A stretch of DNA of 64,000 nucleotides from Paenibacillus cellulositrophicus (GTDB taxonomy: Bacteria; Bacillota; Bacilli; Paenibacillales; Paenibacillaceae), in assembly GCF_009363095.1 (NCBI RefSeq), contig NZ_CP045295.1, positions 3,095,501 through 3,159,500 on the forward strand, read 5' to 3'. The notes under the pieces are model-generated. The model was not told where the DNA came from, made no database searches, and saw only the letters and a list, made by a program, of their open reading frames with translations. Below are positions 25,930-33,347 of this stretch, in pieces. Numbering within the stretch: the first letter of the stretch is position 1; the number at the start of each line of letters is the position of its first letter. The position numbers and the translations under genes were made by a program.

Positions 25930-26026
25930 ACATGTACCTCCTTTGTCAGAAGTTAATATTACAATATGTATATTCCACTATTTGGTATGGGTAAACGCAC
26001 TTAAGATTTGATTTTTTTTTTGAATG

Positions 26027-26052
26027 AAAAAACCCGCTTCGAAAGCGGGCTT
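26027..26052. terminator. Hairpin with poly-T, no obvious gene
   Basis: CCCGCTT/AAAGCGGG stem with an A-run before it (T on the minus strand). It lies between YjcZ copy 3 and the tRNA terminator and may be a back-up for the tRNA transcript. Confidence 0.65.
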
Positions 26053-26143
26053 TGCCTTACATCAAGGAAGTTTTATGAGCCACTATATAATATGCCCCGT
26101 ATAGATAAATGGTTCTTACATACAGAAGTTTAGCAAAATCAAC

Positions 26144-26182
26144 AAAAAAGACGCGGTCTCCGAAATCCGGAAACCCGCGTCC
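26144..26182 (-). terminator. Terminator of tRNA-Thr
   Basis: GACGCGG(GT) and (A)CCGCGTC arms with inner TCCGGATTTCGGA; TTTTTT follows on the minus strand, 18 bases past the tRNA. Confidence 0.88.
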
Positions 26183-26200
26183 TGTATGGCTTATGAAAGA

Positions 26201-26272
26201 TGCTGGTGAAGGGAATTGAACCCCCGACCTACGCATTACGAGTGCGTTGCTCTACCCCTGAGCTACACCAGC
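26201..26272 (-). tRNA. tRNA-Thr (anticodon CGT)
   Basis: Seventy-two bases on the minus strand fold as a tRNA: acceptor GCTGGTG with CACCAGC and discriminator A, D arm with AGCTCAGGGGTAGAGC, anticodon loop CTCGTAA giving anticodon CGT (reads ACG), and T arm GGGGGTTCAATTCCC. The 3' CCA is not encoded. Confidence 0.97.
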
Positions 26273-26305
26273 GTGGAAAATGAAATTTTCCGTCAAACAA
26301 AAACT

Positions 26306-26333
26306 ATTATACAACTTCTTCTCCAAAATGCAA
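26306..26333 (-). promoter_or_regulatory. Promoter of tRNA-Thr
   Basis: Minus strand TTGCAT (26333-26328), 16 bases, TATAAT (26311-26306), about 35 bases before the tRNA. Confidence 0.78.
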
Positions 26334-26353
26334 TACTTCATTGCGATTGGAAT

Positions 26354-26656
26354 TTATTTCAATTTGTCGCGGACCGATTGCAGCTTCTGGGCGCTGGAAG
26401 AGGCTTTGTCCCGTCTGTCGTCGATTTTGACCGAAGTGGATACGCGCTGCGCACCGGCCAGGAACGGTGCTTCGTGAAGGGCTGCTAACGCCTGCCATAC
26501 ATCCGGAAGAGCCCCCTCAATGATCGTGCTCATCGAAGTCAGCTCGTAGCTGATCCCCTTCTGCTCCGCCAGCACCTGCTGCATTTGTGCCACATAGGAG
26601 CTCAGGCTGGTCGTGGCCGTTCCGATCGGAATGATCGTTACCTCTGCAATTGCCAT
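26354..26656 (-). CDS. MTH1187/YqgV family thiamine-binding-like protein
   Basis: One hundred residues matching the MTH1187 (UPF0045, DUF77) family: MAIAEVTIIPIGTATTSLSSYV at the start in short pieces, YELTSMSTIIEG in the middle, and VSTSVKIDDRRDK near the end. The ferredoxin-like fold forms tetramers and some members bind thiamine or related compounds; the physiological role is unclear. ATG 26656 follows AAAGGAGGCGCACGACC. It lies upstream of the tRNA gene, whose own promoter overlaps its 3' side. Confidence 0.93.
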   Translation of the reverse strand: MAIAEVTIIPIGTATTSLSSYVAQMQQVLAEQKGISYELTSMSTIIEGALPDVWQALAALHEAPFLAGAQRVSTSVKIDDRRDKASSSAQKLQSVRDKLK

Positions 26657-26902
26657 GGTCGTGCGCCTCCTTTATCCTTTTGCAAGCGGATCGAACTTTA
26701 TTCCTAATTTTATTGTACCCGACCGTCTATGGAATCGCAAAAGAATGGCCTGCAAAATTTTTTATTCGCGTTTTTCCTGCAAATTTCGCCCGATTTCTAC
26801 CTTTTCAGCCCCCTCTAGAGGCTAATCTCCAATGGTTCACAGTAGCGCCCCGGGGGTCCATCTGGTATAATTCTCATTGCTCGTCTTTTAAGAGAAACTA
26901 TG

Positions 26903-26931
26903 TTTACAAACACAATATATTGGGTTAAATT
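26903..26931 (+). promoter_or_regulatory. Probable promoter of nrdAB
   Basis: TTTACA (26903-26908), 17 bases, TAAATT (26926-26931), about 25 bases before the cobalamin riboswitch. Confidence 0.65.
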
Positions 26932-26955
26932 AGTATGAAAGCAACCAAATATAGT

Positions 26956-27157
26956 GGAAACAGGTGAACACGGCTCGATTTGCCAGGCGTTCATAATAGG
27001 GAAGCACGGTGTGAATCCGTCACGGTCCCGCCACTGTAACCGGAAGGCTGAGAGCTCCGAGCTTTCGGCACGATATCGGCTAAGGCCACTGTCCGTCACG
27101 CGGACGGGAAGGCGCCGAATATCGCATTTTCGGGAGTCAGGAGACCTGCCTGTTTTG
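26956..27157 (+). promoter_or_regulatory. Adenosylcobalamin riboswitch
   Basis: The outer helix AAACAGG (26958-26964) pairs with CCTGTTT (27149-27155). Inside are the core GGGAAGCACGGTGTGAATCC, CCGCCACTGTAA, and the B12 box AGTCAGGAGACCTGCC (27135-27150). All are diagnostic for the cobalamin class. It lies 245 bases before nrdA and should shut the class I reductase down when coenzyme B12 is plentiful. Confidence 0.96.
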
Positions 27158-27199
27158 TCTCACGAAAGGCCTACGAGGAATAGGTGCGTGATGCCAGTC

Positions 27200-27232
27200 G
27201 ATATCTATACATAGGGTGATAGATATTTTTTC
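27200..27232 (+). terminator. Riboswitch terminator
   Basis: ATATCTAT (27201-27208) pairs with ATAGATAT (27219-27226), followed by a T-run. It lies 45 bases after the B12 box and is the likely off-switch. Confidence 0.82.
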
Positions 27233-27265
27233 CCATGCTCGTAAATAGGGCATACGGGATCTAGC

Positions 27266-27309
27266 GGCATTTTCGTACCTGTGCTCCAGGTTCTTCGGAA
27301 ATGCCTTTT
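27266..27309 (+). terminator. Second hairpin in nrdA leader
   Basis: GGCATTTTCG (27266-27275) pairs with CGGAAATGCC (27296-27305), followed by TTTTG. Possible second terminator or anti-terminator element of the leader. Confidence 0.55.
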
Positions 27310-27401
27310 GTATGGGCAAGCACAGCAAGAGCTCCCTCTTAACAGCATCGTCCTACTTTCCGTTATACCAAATATACAAACTTTGAAAGGAGATCTGCAC
27401 C

Positions 27402-29735
27402 ATGCCGCAGCTCGTTACCAAACCGAACAACCGCCAGCTGGCTTTTGATGAAATCCGTCTCTCCGTTTATGCCGACCGAATCCTGGAGGGGCTGGAGACC
27501 CTGGACAAGGAGCGCCTCCTCCGGGGCGTGCAGAGCAAACTGCGCCGCGAGGAAGTCACCGGCGACGAAATCAGCAGCGCGTTCACGATGTCGGCGCTTG
27601 AGCTGGTCACCAAGGAGGAGCCGAACTGGAAGTTCGCCGCAGCGCGCTCGCTGCTGACCTCCCTGTACAAGAAGGCCGCTTACAACCGCCGCTACAAAGC
27701 CTATCCTGACGAGCCATATGGTGCGTTCTACCCTCTCATTACCGAGCTGGTGCAAAAAGGAATCTACCGCGAGGAGCTCCTCACCTGCTATACCAAAGAG
27801 CAAATTGAAGAATTGGGCCGCAGCATCGATTACAAATGCGACCTGCTGTTCGACTATATCGGGCTGCTGACCCTGTCCGACCGCTACCTGGCGCATGATT
27901 TCGACGGACGCGTTATGGAGCTCCCGCAGGAGCGCTACATGGTCATTGCCATGTACCTGATGCATACTGAGCCAGAGGACAAGCGTCTTGAGCTCGTGAA
28001 GGAAGCGTATTGGGCCATGAGCAACCTGTACATGACCGCCGCTACGCCAACGATGTCCAACGCCGGCAAGAAGGTCGCCGGACAGCTGTCCAGCTGCTTT
28101 ATCGACACGGTGGACGACTCGTTGGAAGGGATTTTCGACTCCAATACCGACGTGGCCCGTCTCAGCAAAATGGGCGGCGGCATCGGCGTCTACCTCGGCA
28201 AAGTCCGGGCGCGCGGCTCCGACATCCGCGGTCACAAGAACACCAGCTCCGGCGTCATTCCTTGGATCCGTCAGCTGAACAACACGGCAGTCAGCGTTGA
28301 CCAGCTCGGCACCCGCAAAGGTGCGGTTGCCGTCTACCTGGACGTCTTCCACAAAGACATCCTGGCCTTCCTGGACCTGAAGCTGAACAACGGTGACGAG
28401 CGCATGAGAGCGCATGACGTGTTCCATGGCGTGTGCCTGCCTGACCTGTTCATGGAGGCGGTCGAAGCTCGCAGCGAGTGGAGCCTGTTCTGCCCGCATG
28501 AAGTGAAGAAAATTATGGGCTGGAAGGATGCCAACGGCCGTCCGGCGGGTCTTGAGGATTATTATGACGAAACGGTCGGTCAAGGATCGTTCCGCGAGAA
28601 GTACGCCGAAGCGGTTGCCCACCCGCTGCTTCCAAGAATTACGGTGCCTGCGATCGACATCATGAAGCGCATCATGAAATCGCAGTTGGAAACCGGCACG
28701 CCGTACATGTTCTACCGGGATACCGTCAACCGGGCGAACCCGAACCGTGCCCATGGCATGATCTACTCGTCCAACCTGTGCACCGAAATTATGCAGAACC
28801 AGTCCGCCACCGTGGTGGAAAAAGAAGAACTCGTGACCAAAGACGGCCAAACCCGGATCGTCATTTCCAAGGTTCCGGGCGACTTCGTCGTCTGCAACCT
28901 GAACTCGATTCACCTGGCCCGTGCCGTTCCGGACAATGTGCTGGACCGTCTGGTGCCGATCCAGGTACGCATGCTGGATAACGTCATCGACATTAACAAC
29001 ATTGAAGTTCTGCAAGCCCAATATACGAACAGCCAATACCGCGCGGTTGGACTCGGCACCTTCGGCCTGCATCACCTGCTCGCCCTTGAAGGCATCCGCT
29101 GGGAGTCCGACGAAGCGGTTGAATATAACGACAATCTGTACGAAAAAATCAACTACCTGCTCGTCAAATCCAGCATGGAGCTGGCCAAGGAGAAAGGCCA
29201 CTATCCGAAGTTCAAAGGCTCCGACTGGGAGAACGGCGCTTACTTCACCAGCCGCGGTTATGTCGACGGCGAGCATGAGGGCAAGTTCGTTACCACCGAG
29301 CAGTGGAAAGAGCTCCAACAGGAAGTGCAGCAGAACGGCGTCCGCAACGCCTGGCTGTTCGCTATCGCGCCAAACGGCTCGACTTCGATCATTGCCGGCT
29401 CCACCGCCAGCATCGATCCACTGTACGACCTTCTGTCTTATGAGGAAAAAACGACCTACAAGATCGCCAACCCGGCTCCGGACCTGTCCGAGAAGACGAT
29501 CTGGTATTACAAAACGGCATTCCTGATCGACCAGCATTGGTCCATCAAGATGGCTGCGGCGCGTCAGCGCCACATCGACCAGGCTCAAAGCTTCAACCTG
29601 TACGTTCGTCCGGATATCCGGGCGACGGAATTCCTTGAGCTTCACCTTCACGCCTGGAAAGCCGGCATCAAAACGACGTACTACGTCCGCAGCCGTGCGC
29701 TGACGATTGAAGAGTGCGAGTCGTGTGCATCGTAA
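27402..29735 (+). CDS. nrdA: Class I ribonucleotide reductase, large (alpha) subunit
   Basis: Reduces ribonucleoside diphosphates to deoxy forms, with the radical supplied by NrdB. The 777 residues show an N-terminal ATP-cone-like region (residues 5-90), the redox Cys in GQLSSCFID, the active-site NLCTEI and VVCNLNSIHL, the radical-transfer Tyr pair in TTYYVRSRA, and a C-terminal ECESC pair for thioredoxin-type re-reduction. ATG 27402 follows AAAGGAG. It is under a cobalamin riboswitch, which implies a B12-dependent class II enzyme elsewhere in the genome (inference). The complementary strand is open over almost the whole gene, an effect of codon bias. Confidence 0.95.
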   Translation: MPQLVTKPNNRQLAFDEIRLSVYADRILEGLETLDKERLLRGVQSKLRREEVTGDEISSAFTMSALELVTKEEPNWKFAAARSLLTSLYKKAAYNRRYKAYPDEPYGAFYPLITELVQKGIYREELLTCYTKEQIEELGRSIDYKCDLLFDYIGLLTLSDRYLAHDFDGRVMELPQERYMVIAMYLMHTEPEDKRLELVKEAYWAMSNLYMTAATPTMSNAGKKVAGQLSSCFIDTVDDSLEGIFDSNTDVARLSKMGGGIGVYLGKVRARGSDIRGHKNTSSGVIPWIRQLNNTAVSVDQLGTRKGAVAVYLDVFHKDILAFLDLKLNNGDERMRAHDVFHGVCLPDLFMEAVEARSEWSLFCPHEVKKIMGWKDANGRPAGLEDYYDETVGQGSFREKYAEAVAHPLLPRITVPAIDIMKRIMKSQLETGTPYMFYRDTVNRANPNRAHGMIYSSNLCTEIMQNQSATVVEKEELVTKDGQTRIVISKVPGDFVVCNLNSIHLARAVPDNVLDRLVPIQVRMLDNVIDINNIEVLQAQYTNSQYRAVGLGTFGLHHLLALEGIRWESDEAVEYNDNLYEKINYLLVKSSMELAKEKGHYPKFKGSDWENGAYFTSRGYVDGEHEGKFVTTEQWKELQQEVQQNGVRNAWLFAIAPNGSTSIIAGSTASIDPLYDLLSYEEKTTYKIANPAPDLSEKTIWYYKTAFLIDQHWSIKMAAARQRHIDQAQSFNLYVRPDIRATEFLELHLHAWKAGIKTTYYVRSRALTIEECESCAS

Positions 29736-30221
29736 AAGATATTAAAGCCTAAAACCTTTTTCGATCCCTCCCAAACCCTCCCTTCCAAGGGAGGGCCCCG
29801 AGGGCGCTGCCCTCTGGACACCCGGAATGTTGGCGGATGACCGGCGGGTGGTGGATTTTCTTGATGTGAATATGTGCTGTGATTCGCTTTCGTCCCCCTC
29901 CTGCTTTGCAGGTTATGGGGGACACGCTTTTACGTTTGAGCGGTGCGCGTGGTGGTCTCCTCGATTCTCGGAGACCCCTTGCGTCGCGCGGCTTGCTCCC
30001 TGTTTTGGCTTTGCCAAAATACGGGAGCTCGCCACGCGTCCGATTAAACGGATAAGTACAACTGCAATGGAAAGATACTGCATGAACCATTTGAGGCAGA
30101 CTATCTGAAACCTTAAGTTAAAGATCACTGGTGCAGATCAACTGATATGGATTACAGCATCCTGTGACGGATGTTGATATATATGAACAAGCAAAATAAA
30201 GAACAAGGAGTGAAATCGAGT
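29736..30221 (+). other. Highly structured spacer between nrdA and nrdB
   Basis: No supported gene. Successive perfect hairpins: CCCTCCCTT/AAGGGAGGG (29776-29795), GAGGGC/GCCCTC (29800-29814), GTCCCCC/GGGGGAC (29892-29923), GGTCTCC/GGAGACC (29954-29976), TTTTGGC/GCCAAAA (30003-30019). The pattern looks like an inserted intergenic repeat or a processing/attenuation element. Its last 100 bases are less folded and carry the nrdB translation start region. Confidence 0.75.
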
Positions 30222-31253
30222 ATGCAAATGCAAAAGATTTTTAACACCGAAGCGCCGAACCGCTCGACCCGCATCATCGAAGGAGAATGCTCGGGCATCC
30301 TGAACTGGAACGATATCCGTATGCCCCATATGTACAAATTGTATAAAGTTCTGCTGCTGAACCACTGGATCGCCGACGAAATTCCGATGGCCAAAGACGC
30401 GCAGCAGTTCGTCAACCTCGATCCGGAAGAGCGGCGCACCTTCAAGATCAACATTTCTTTGCTCGCCGTGCTGGACTCGATGCAGACGATGTTCATCGGC
30501 GACGTAAAGCGTTATTTTACCGATTCCTCGCTGGAGGCCATCTCGGCTATCATCGGGCAGCAGGAAGTCGTGCACAACCAATCCTACTCCTACGTGCTGT
30601 CTTCGATCGTATCCGAGCAGGAGCAGAAAGAAATTTTCGAATACTGGAAGCATGATCCGGTGCTGCTCGACCGCAACCGTTTCATCTCGGAAATTTACCA
30701 GGAGTTCCGCGACGAGCAGAATCCGCAAACGTTCTTTAGAGCACTTGTGGCCGACTTGATCCTGGAAGGCATTTTCTTCTACAGCACGTTCGCCTTCTTC
30801 TACAACCTGGCCCGCGACCAGAAGATGATGGCGACCAGCCAAATGATCTCCTACATCCAGCGCGACGAGAACCAGCACTGCTATTTCTTCGGCGAAGTGT
30901 TCAAGCAGCTGCTCAAGGATTTCCCTGAGCTGAACACGAAGGAGAACATGGACTACGTCTACCGCACGATCGACCGCGCGGTTGAGCTGGAAACGAACTG
31001 GGCGCACTACACGCTCAGCGAGGTTAAAGGCATCGATCTGAATGAGCTGTCCGACTACATCAAATACATCGCCAACAAACGCCTGAAAATGATGGGGATG
31101 GAAAAAGGTTACGAAGGCGTGGATTCCAACTGCATGCCTTGGATTCGTCCTTTCTCCGACGAGGCGCTCAACGCCACCAAAACGGACTTCTTCGAAGCCA
31201 AATCCCGCAACTACGGCAAGGTCGGCGACGACAACGGATTCGACGATCTGTAA
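30222..31253 (+). CDS. nrdB: Class I ribonucleotide reductase, small (beta) subunit
   Basis: Di-metal radical protein partner of NrdA, about 343 residues. Ligands line up with the known enzyme: Asp in AVLDSMQ, Glu and His in QEVVHNQSYSY with the radical Tyr four residues after the His, Glu in LEGIFFYS, and Glu/His in RDENQHCYFF. A tyrosyl radical is therefore expected. The C-terminus DDNGFDDL is the peptide that docks on NrdA. Frame is open to 30171; AAGGAG lies 11 bases before ATG 30222, while ATG 30183 has no good site. Co-transcribed with nrdA across the folded spacer. Confidence 0.95.
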   Translation: MQMQKIFNTEAPNRSTRIIEGECSGILNWNDIRMPHMYKLYKVLLLNHWIADEIPMAKDAQQFVNLDPEERRTFKINISLLAVLDSMQTMFIGDVKRYFTDSSLEAISAIIGQQEVVHNQSYSYVLSSIVSEQEQKEIFEYWKHDPVLLDRNRFISEIYQEFRDEQNPQTFFRALVADLILEGIFFYSTFAFFYNLARDQKMMATSQMISYIQRDENQHCYFFGEVFKQLLKDFPELNTKENMDYVYRTIDRAVELETNWAHYTLSEVKGIDLNELSDYIKYIANKRLKMMGMEKGYEGVDSNCMPWIRPFSDEALNATKTDFFEAKSRNYGKVGDDNGFDDL

Positions 31254-31288
31254 GCCGCTCGCCTGTAATATACTAGTTTCGCAACAAC

Positions 31289-31322
31289 CGGGAAGTGCAG
31301 CTCCGCTGCGCTTCCCTTTTTC
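31289..31322 (+). terminator. Terminator of nrdAB
   Basis: GGGAAG and CTTCCC with inner GCAGC/GCTGC and five T at the end; 36 bases after nrdB. Confidence 0.92.
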
Positions 31323-31391
31323 ATTGGATCGTGTATGATGGAACAAAAGATTATTAGATCCGCATGTTACCGTTTGGAAAGGAGCTGCCCG

Positions 31392-32096
31392 TTGCCCGTG
31401 AATAAATCCTTGAAGGCTGTATTGTTTCTTGTCGCATCTGCGATTCTGACCCGGCTGATCCCGTTCTCCTCCTGGTTCCGCACCCTGGATACGATGATTC
31501 ATGAGTTCGGTCATGCGGTCGTCACCCTGCTGCTCTCCGGAAGGGTTCTGCGCATCGAACTCAATGCCGATCACAGCGGGACCACCTACTCCTATTTATC
31601 CTCCGGCTGGAGCTCCGTGCTCGTCTCGCTGTCGGGGTATACGATCGCTTCCATCTTCGCTGTGCTTCTGTTCTACGGGTATGCCAAACGCAAGCAGGCC
31701 GCCGGGCTGATCCTGATCACGCTGCTGGCTGCCGTCAACCTGCTCTTTTTTGTCCGGAACAGCTACGGCGTTTGGTGGCTCGTCATCTTTATGGCGCTGA
31801 ACATCGTGTTTTATTTGCTGGGCAGCACCGTGCGCAACTTCTATTACCTTCTGCTCGCCTTTCTTTGCCTGGAAGAATCGGTTGTCGGGCCGCTTACCCT
31901 GGCCATCACTTCCTTGACCAATCCGCGGCAAGCTGGTGACGCGGCCAACCTGGCTCACATGACGGTGCTCCCTGCCATCGCCTGGTCGGTGCTGTTTCTC
32001 CTGTTTGCGCTTTGGTGCACCACCCAAAGCCTTACCTTGTTTTGGCGGAAGCCCGCGCGAAAGCCTGCTGCAAACACCAGCATGCGGACCGGATAA
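31392..32096 (+). CDS. M50-type metalloprotease-like membrane protein
   Basis: Membrane protein of 234 residues with about seven hydrophobic segments and a zinc motif HEFGHAVV early in the chain, as in the M50B group (site-2 protease relatives). A second zinc ligand motif is not obvious, so activity is uncertain. Frame opens earlier, but AAGGAG sits seven bases before a TTG at 31392; GTG 31398 is an alternative. Single gene; convergent with the DUF1328 gene. Confidence 0.8.
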   Translation: MPVNKSLKAVLFLVASAILTRLIPFSSWFRTLDTMIHEFGHAVVTLLLSGRVLRIELNADHSGTTYSYLSSGWSSVLVSLSGYTIASIFAVLLFYGYAKRKQAAGLILITLLAAVNLLFFVRNSYGVWWLVIFMALNIVFYLLGSTVRNFYYLLLAFLCLEESVVGPLTLAITSLTNPRQAGDAANLAHMTVLPAIAWSVLFLLFALWCTTQSLTLFWRKPARKPAANTSMRTG

Positions 32097-32127
32097 AACG
32101 TACGCCGTTTCGAATTTTCTCAACCCA

Positions 32128-32170
32128 AAAAAAGGCTTGTCCCACAAGTATGTGGGCGCAAGCCTTTTCT
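32128..32170. terminator. Bidirectional terminator
   Basis: AAAAGGCTTG (32130-32139) pairs with CAAGCCTTTT (32159-32168), inner CCCACA/TGTGGG. Shared by the M50-like and DUF1328 genes. Confidence 0.92.
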
Positions 32171-32217
32171 GCTCTTATCGAGTGTTCGTATGAACGGGAT
32201 CAGCGGCGCAGCTAGCG

Positions 32218-32382
32218 TCAACTGCTCCGTCTTCTGCCAAAAATCAGCGACAGAATAAACAGGATCAGGAAGACGAAGAACAGCACCTTTGCGACACCAA
32301 CGAGCGCTGAAACGATGCCGAAGAAGCCGAAAATCGCAGCTACGATGGCAATGATCAAAAACAAAATCGCGAGTCCGATCAT
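32218..32382 (-). CDS. DUF1328 small membrane protein
   Basis: Fifty-four residues, almost entirely two hydrophobic helices: [20 protein letters not shown], then [20 protein letters not shown], ending in a basic FGRRRSS. This is the YtjA/DUF1328 pattern. Function unknown. AAAGGTGAT lies before ATG 32382. Confidence 0.92.
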   Translation of the reverse strand: MIGLAILFLIIAIVAAIFGFFGIVSALVGVAKVLFFVFLILFILSLIFGRRRSS

Positions 32383-32447
32383 CGTGATCACCTTTCTTTC
32401 GTTAGAATGTGGTACTTGTTTTTAACCCTGAATTGGAGATTTGAACC

Positions 32448-32508
32448 TTGAAAAATACTCCAGATCCGCATATAATTTGTTCATAGCTGAACTGTTCATT
32501 ATTGAACA
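32448..32508 (+). promoter_or_regulatory. MarR promoter with two tandem operators
   Basis: TTGAAA (32448-32453), 17 bases, TATAAT (32471-32476). Directly after lie GTTCA-TAGC-TGAAC (32479-32492) and TGTTCA-TTAT-TGAACA (32493-32508), two inverted repeats of the same type with centres 15 bases apart. Confidence 0.85.
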
Positions 32509-32536
32509 AATTGATAAACGAAAGGTTGCCTGAGAT

Positions 32537-33007
32537 ATGGATCACCAAGAACGCCAAGATCCTCAGATCAAGCTGGCCGCTGAAGTCGTTCAATCCTTTT
32601 CTGGCATTCAAAAACGCCTTCTGGAGTTTACCCGCAGCAACGCGGAGGGGCTAGGATTAACCGTGCTGCAGCTCGCCATCCTGAACACGCTGTATACCGC
32701 GCCCGGCATGACACTAAGAGAATTAACCGAGCGTCTCTCTTCTCCTAAAAGCACCCTTAGCGTTCAAGTGGAAGGCCTCGTCCAATCGGGATTGGTGGAC
32801 CGTGTTATCTCCGAGACAGACCGCAGGGAGGTCAAACTGAGCCTTACCGCTGATGGACGGGAGCGTTCCCTTCAGTCGGCGGCTAAGCCCCGCTCCTACC
32901 AAGCCATGGCGTATGCCCTCGAGCAGCTCCCCGCTTCCGATGTGGAGAGCCTGCTCCGCATTCACCAAAGCATACAAAAGCTTTTGGAGGAGTATACATC
33001 CAGGTAA
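32537..33007 (+). CDS. MarR family transcriptional regulator
   Basis: Winged-helix regulator of 156 residues: LTVLQLAILNTLYTAPGMTLRELTERL, then SPKSTLSVQVEGLVQSGLVDRVI as recognition helix region, and the wing ETDRREVKLSLTADGRE, all typical of MarR. Two tandem palindromes just past its own promoter point to autorepression. No neighbour looks like a dedicated target. ATG 32537 is preceded by a weak site (AAAGGTTGCCTGAGAT). Confidence 0.94.
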   Translation: MDHQERQDPQIKLAAEVVQSFSGIQKRLLEFTRSNAEGLGLTVLQLAILNTLYTAPGMTLRELTERLSSPKSTLSVQVEGLVQSGLVDRVISETDRREVKLSLTADGRERSLQSAAKPRSYQAMAYALEQLPASDVESLLRIHQSIQKLLEEYTSR

Positions 33008-33057
33008 GGGATGTACGTATATTGTGCTTTTGATCGGTTTACGCTATACTAAACCGC

Positions 33058-33318
33058 AAAGAACTGAACAGTGACATTACGCCGATGAACAGCATCCAAC
33101 TGTGAGGCGTTTTCGACCGGAGCGGATGGCGATTCCCGCATGTACGCAGCATGACAGTGCAGCGGCTCCACCATTCTCTCTCTAAGTTAACCGGCCTCCG
33201 TCCGTTATCGCGGAACCAAGCGGATCGGCACTGCCTTCAGGCAGGCCGGTCAAATTGGGTGGCACCGCGAGCAAGCGCTCCTCGTCCCAAGGGATGAGGG
33301 CGCTTTTTGTATTTTTAC
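33058..33318 (+). promoter_or_regulatory. T-box leader of serS
   Basis: Contains the T-box TGGGTGGCACCGCG (33256-33269) followed by a terminator GCGC-CCTCGTCCC/GGGATGAGG-GCGC (33275-33312) with T-run. The UGGN bulge reads TGGC, which would pair with an acceptor end GCCA, i.e. a discriminator G, as in tRNA-Ser. The specifier codon was not fixed by eye. Confidence 0.93.
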
Positions 33319-33347
33319 AGGACAAAGAGACAAAGGAGACGGTATCG

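Noticed and set aside
27363..29651. Long open frame (762 codons) on the minus strand opposite nrdA
   Set aside because: Produced by the strong third-position GC bias of nrdA. The product has no family features and there is no ribosome site; nrdA is certain.
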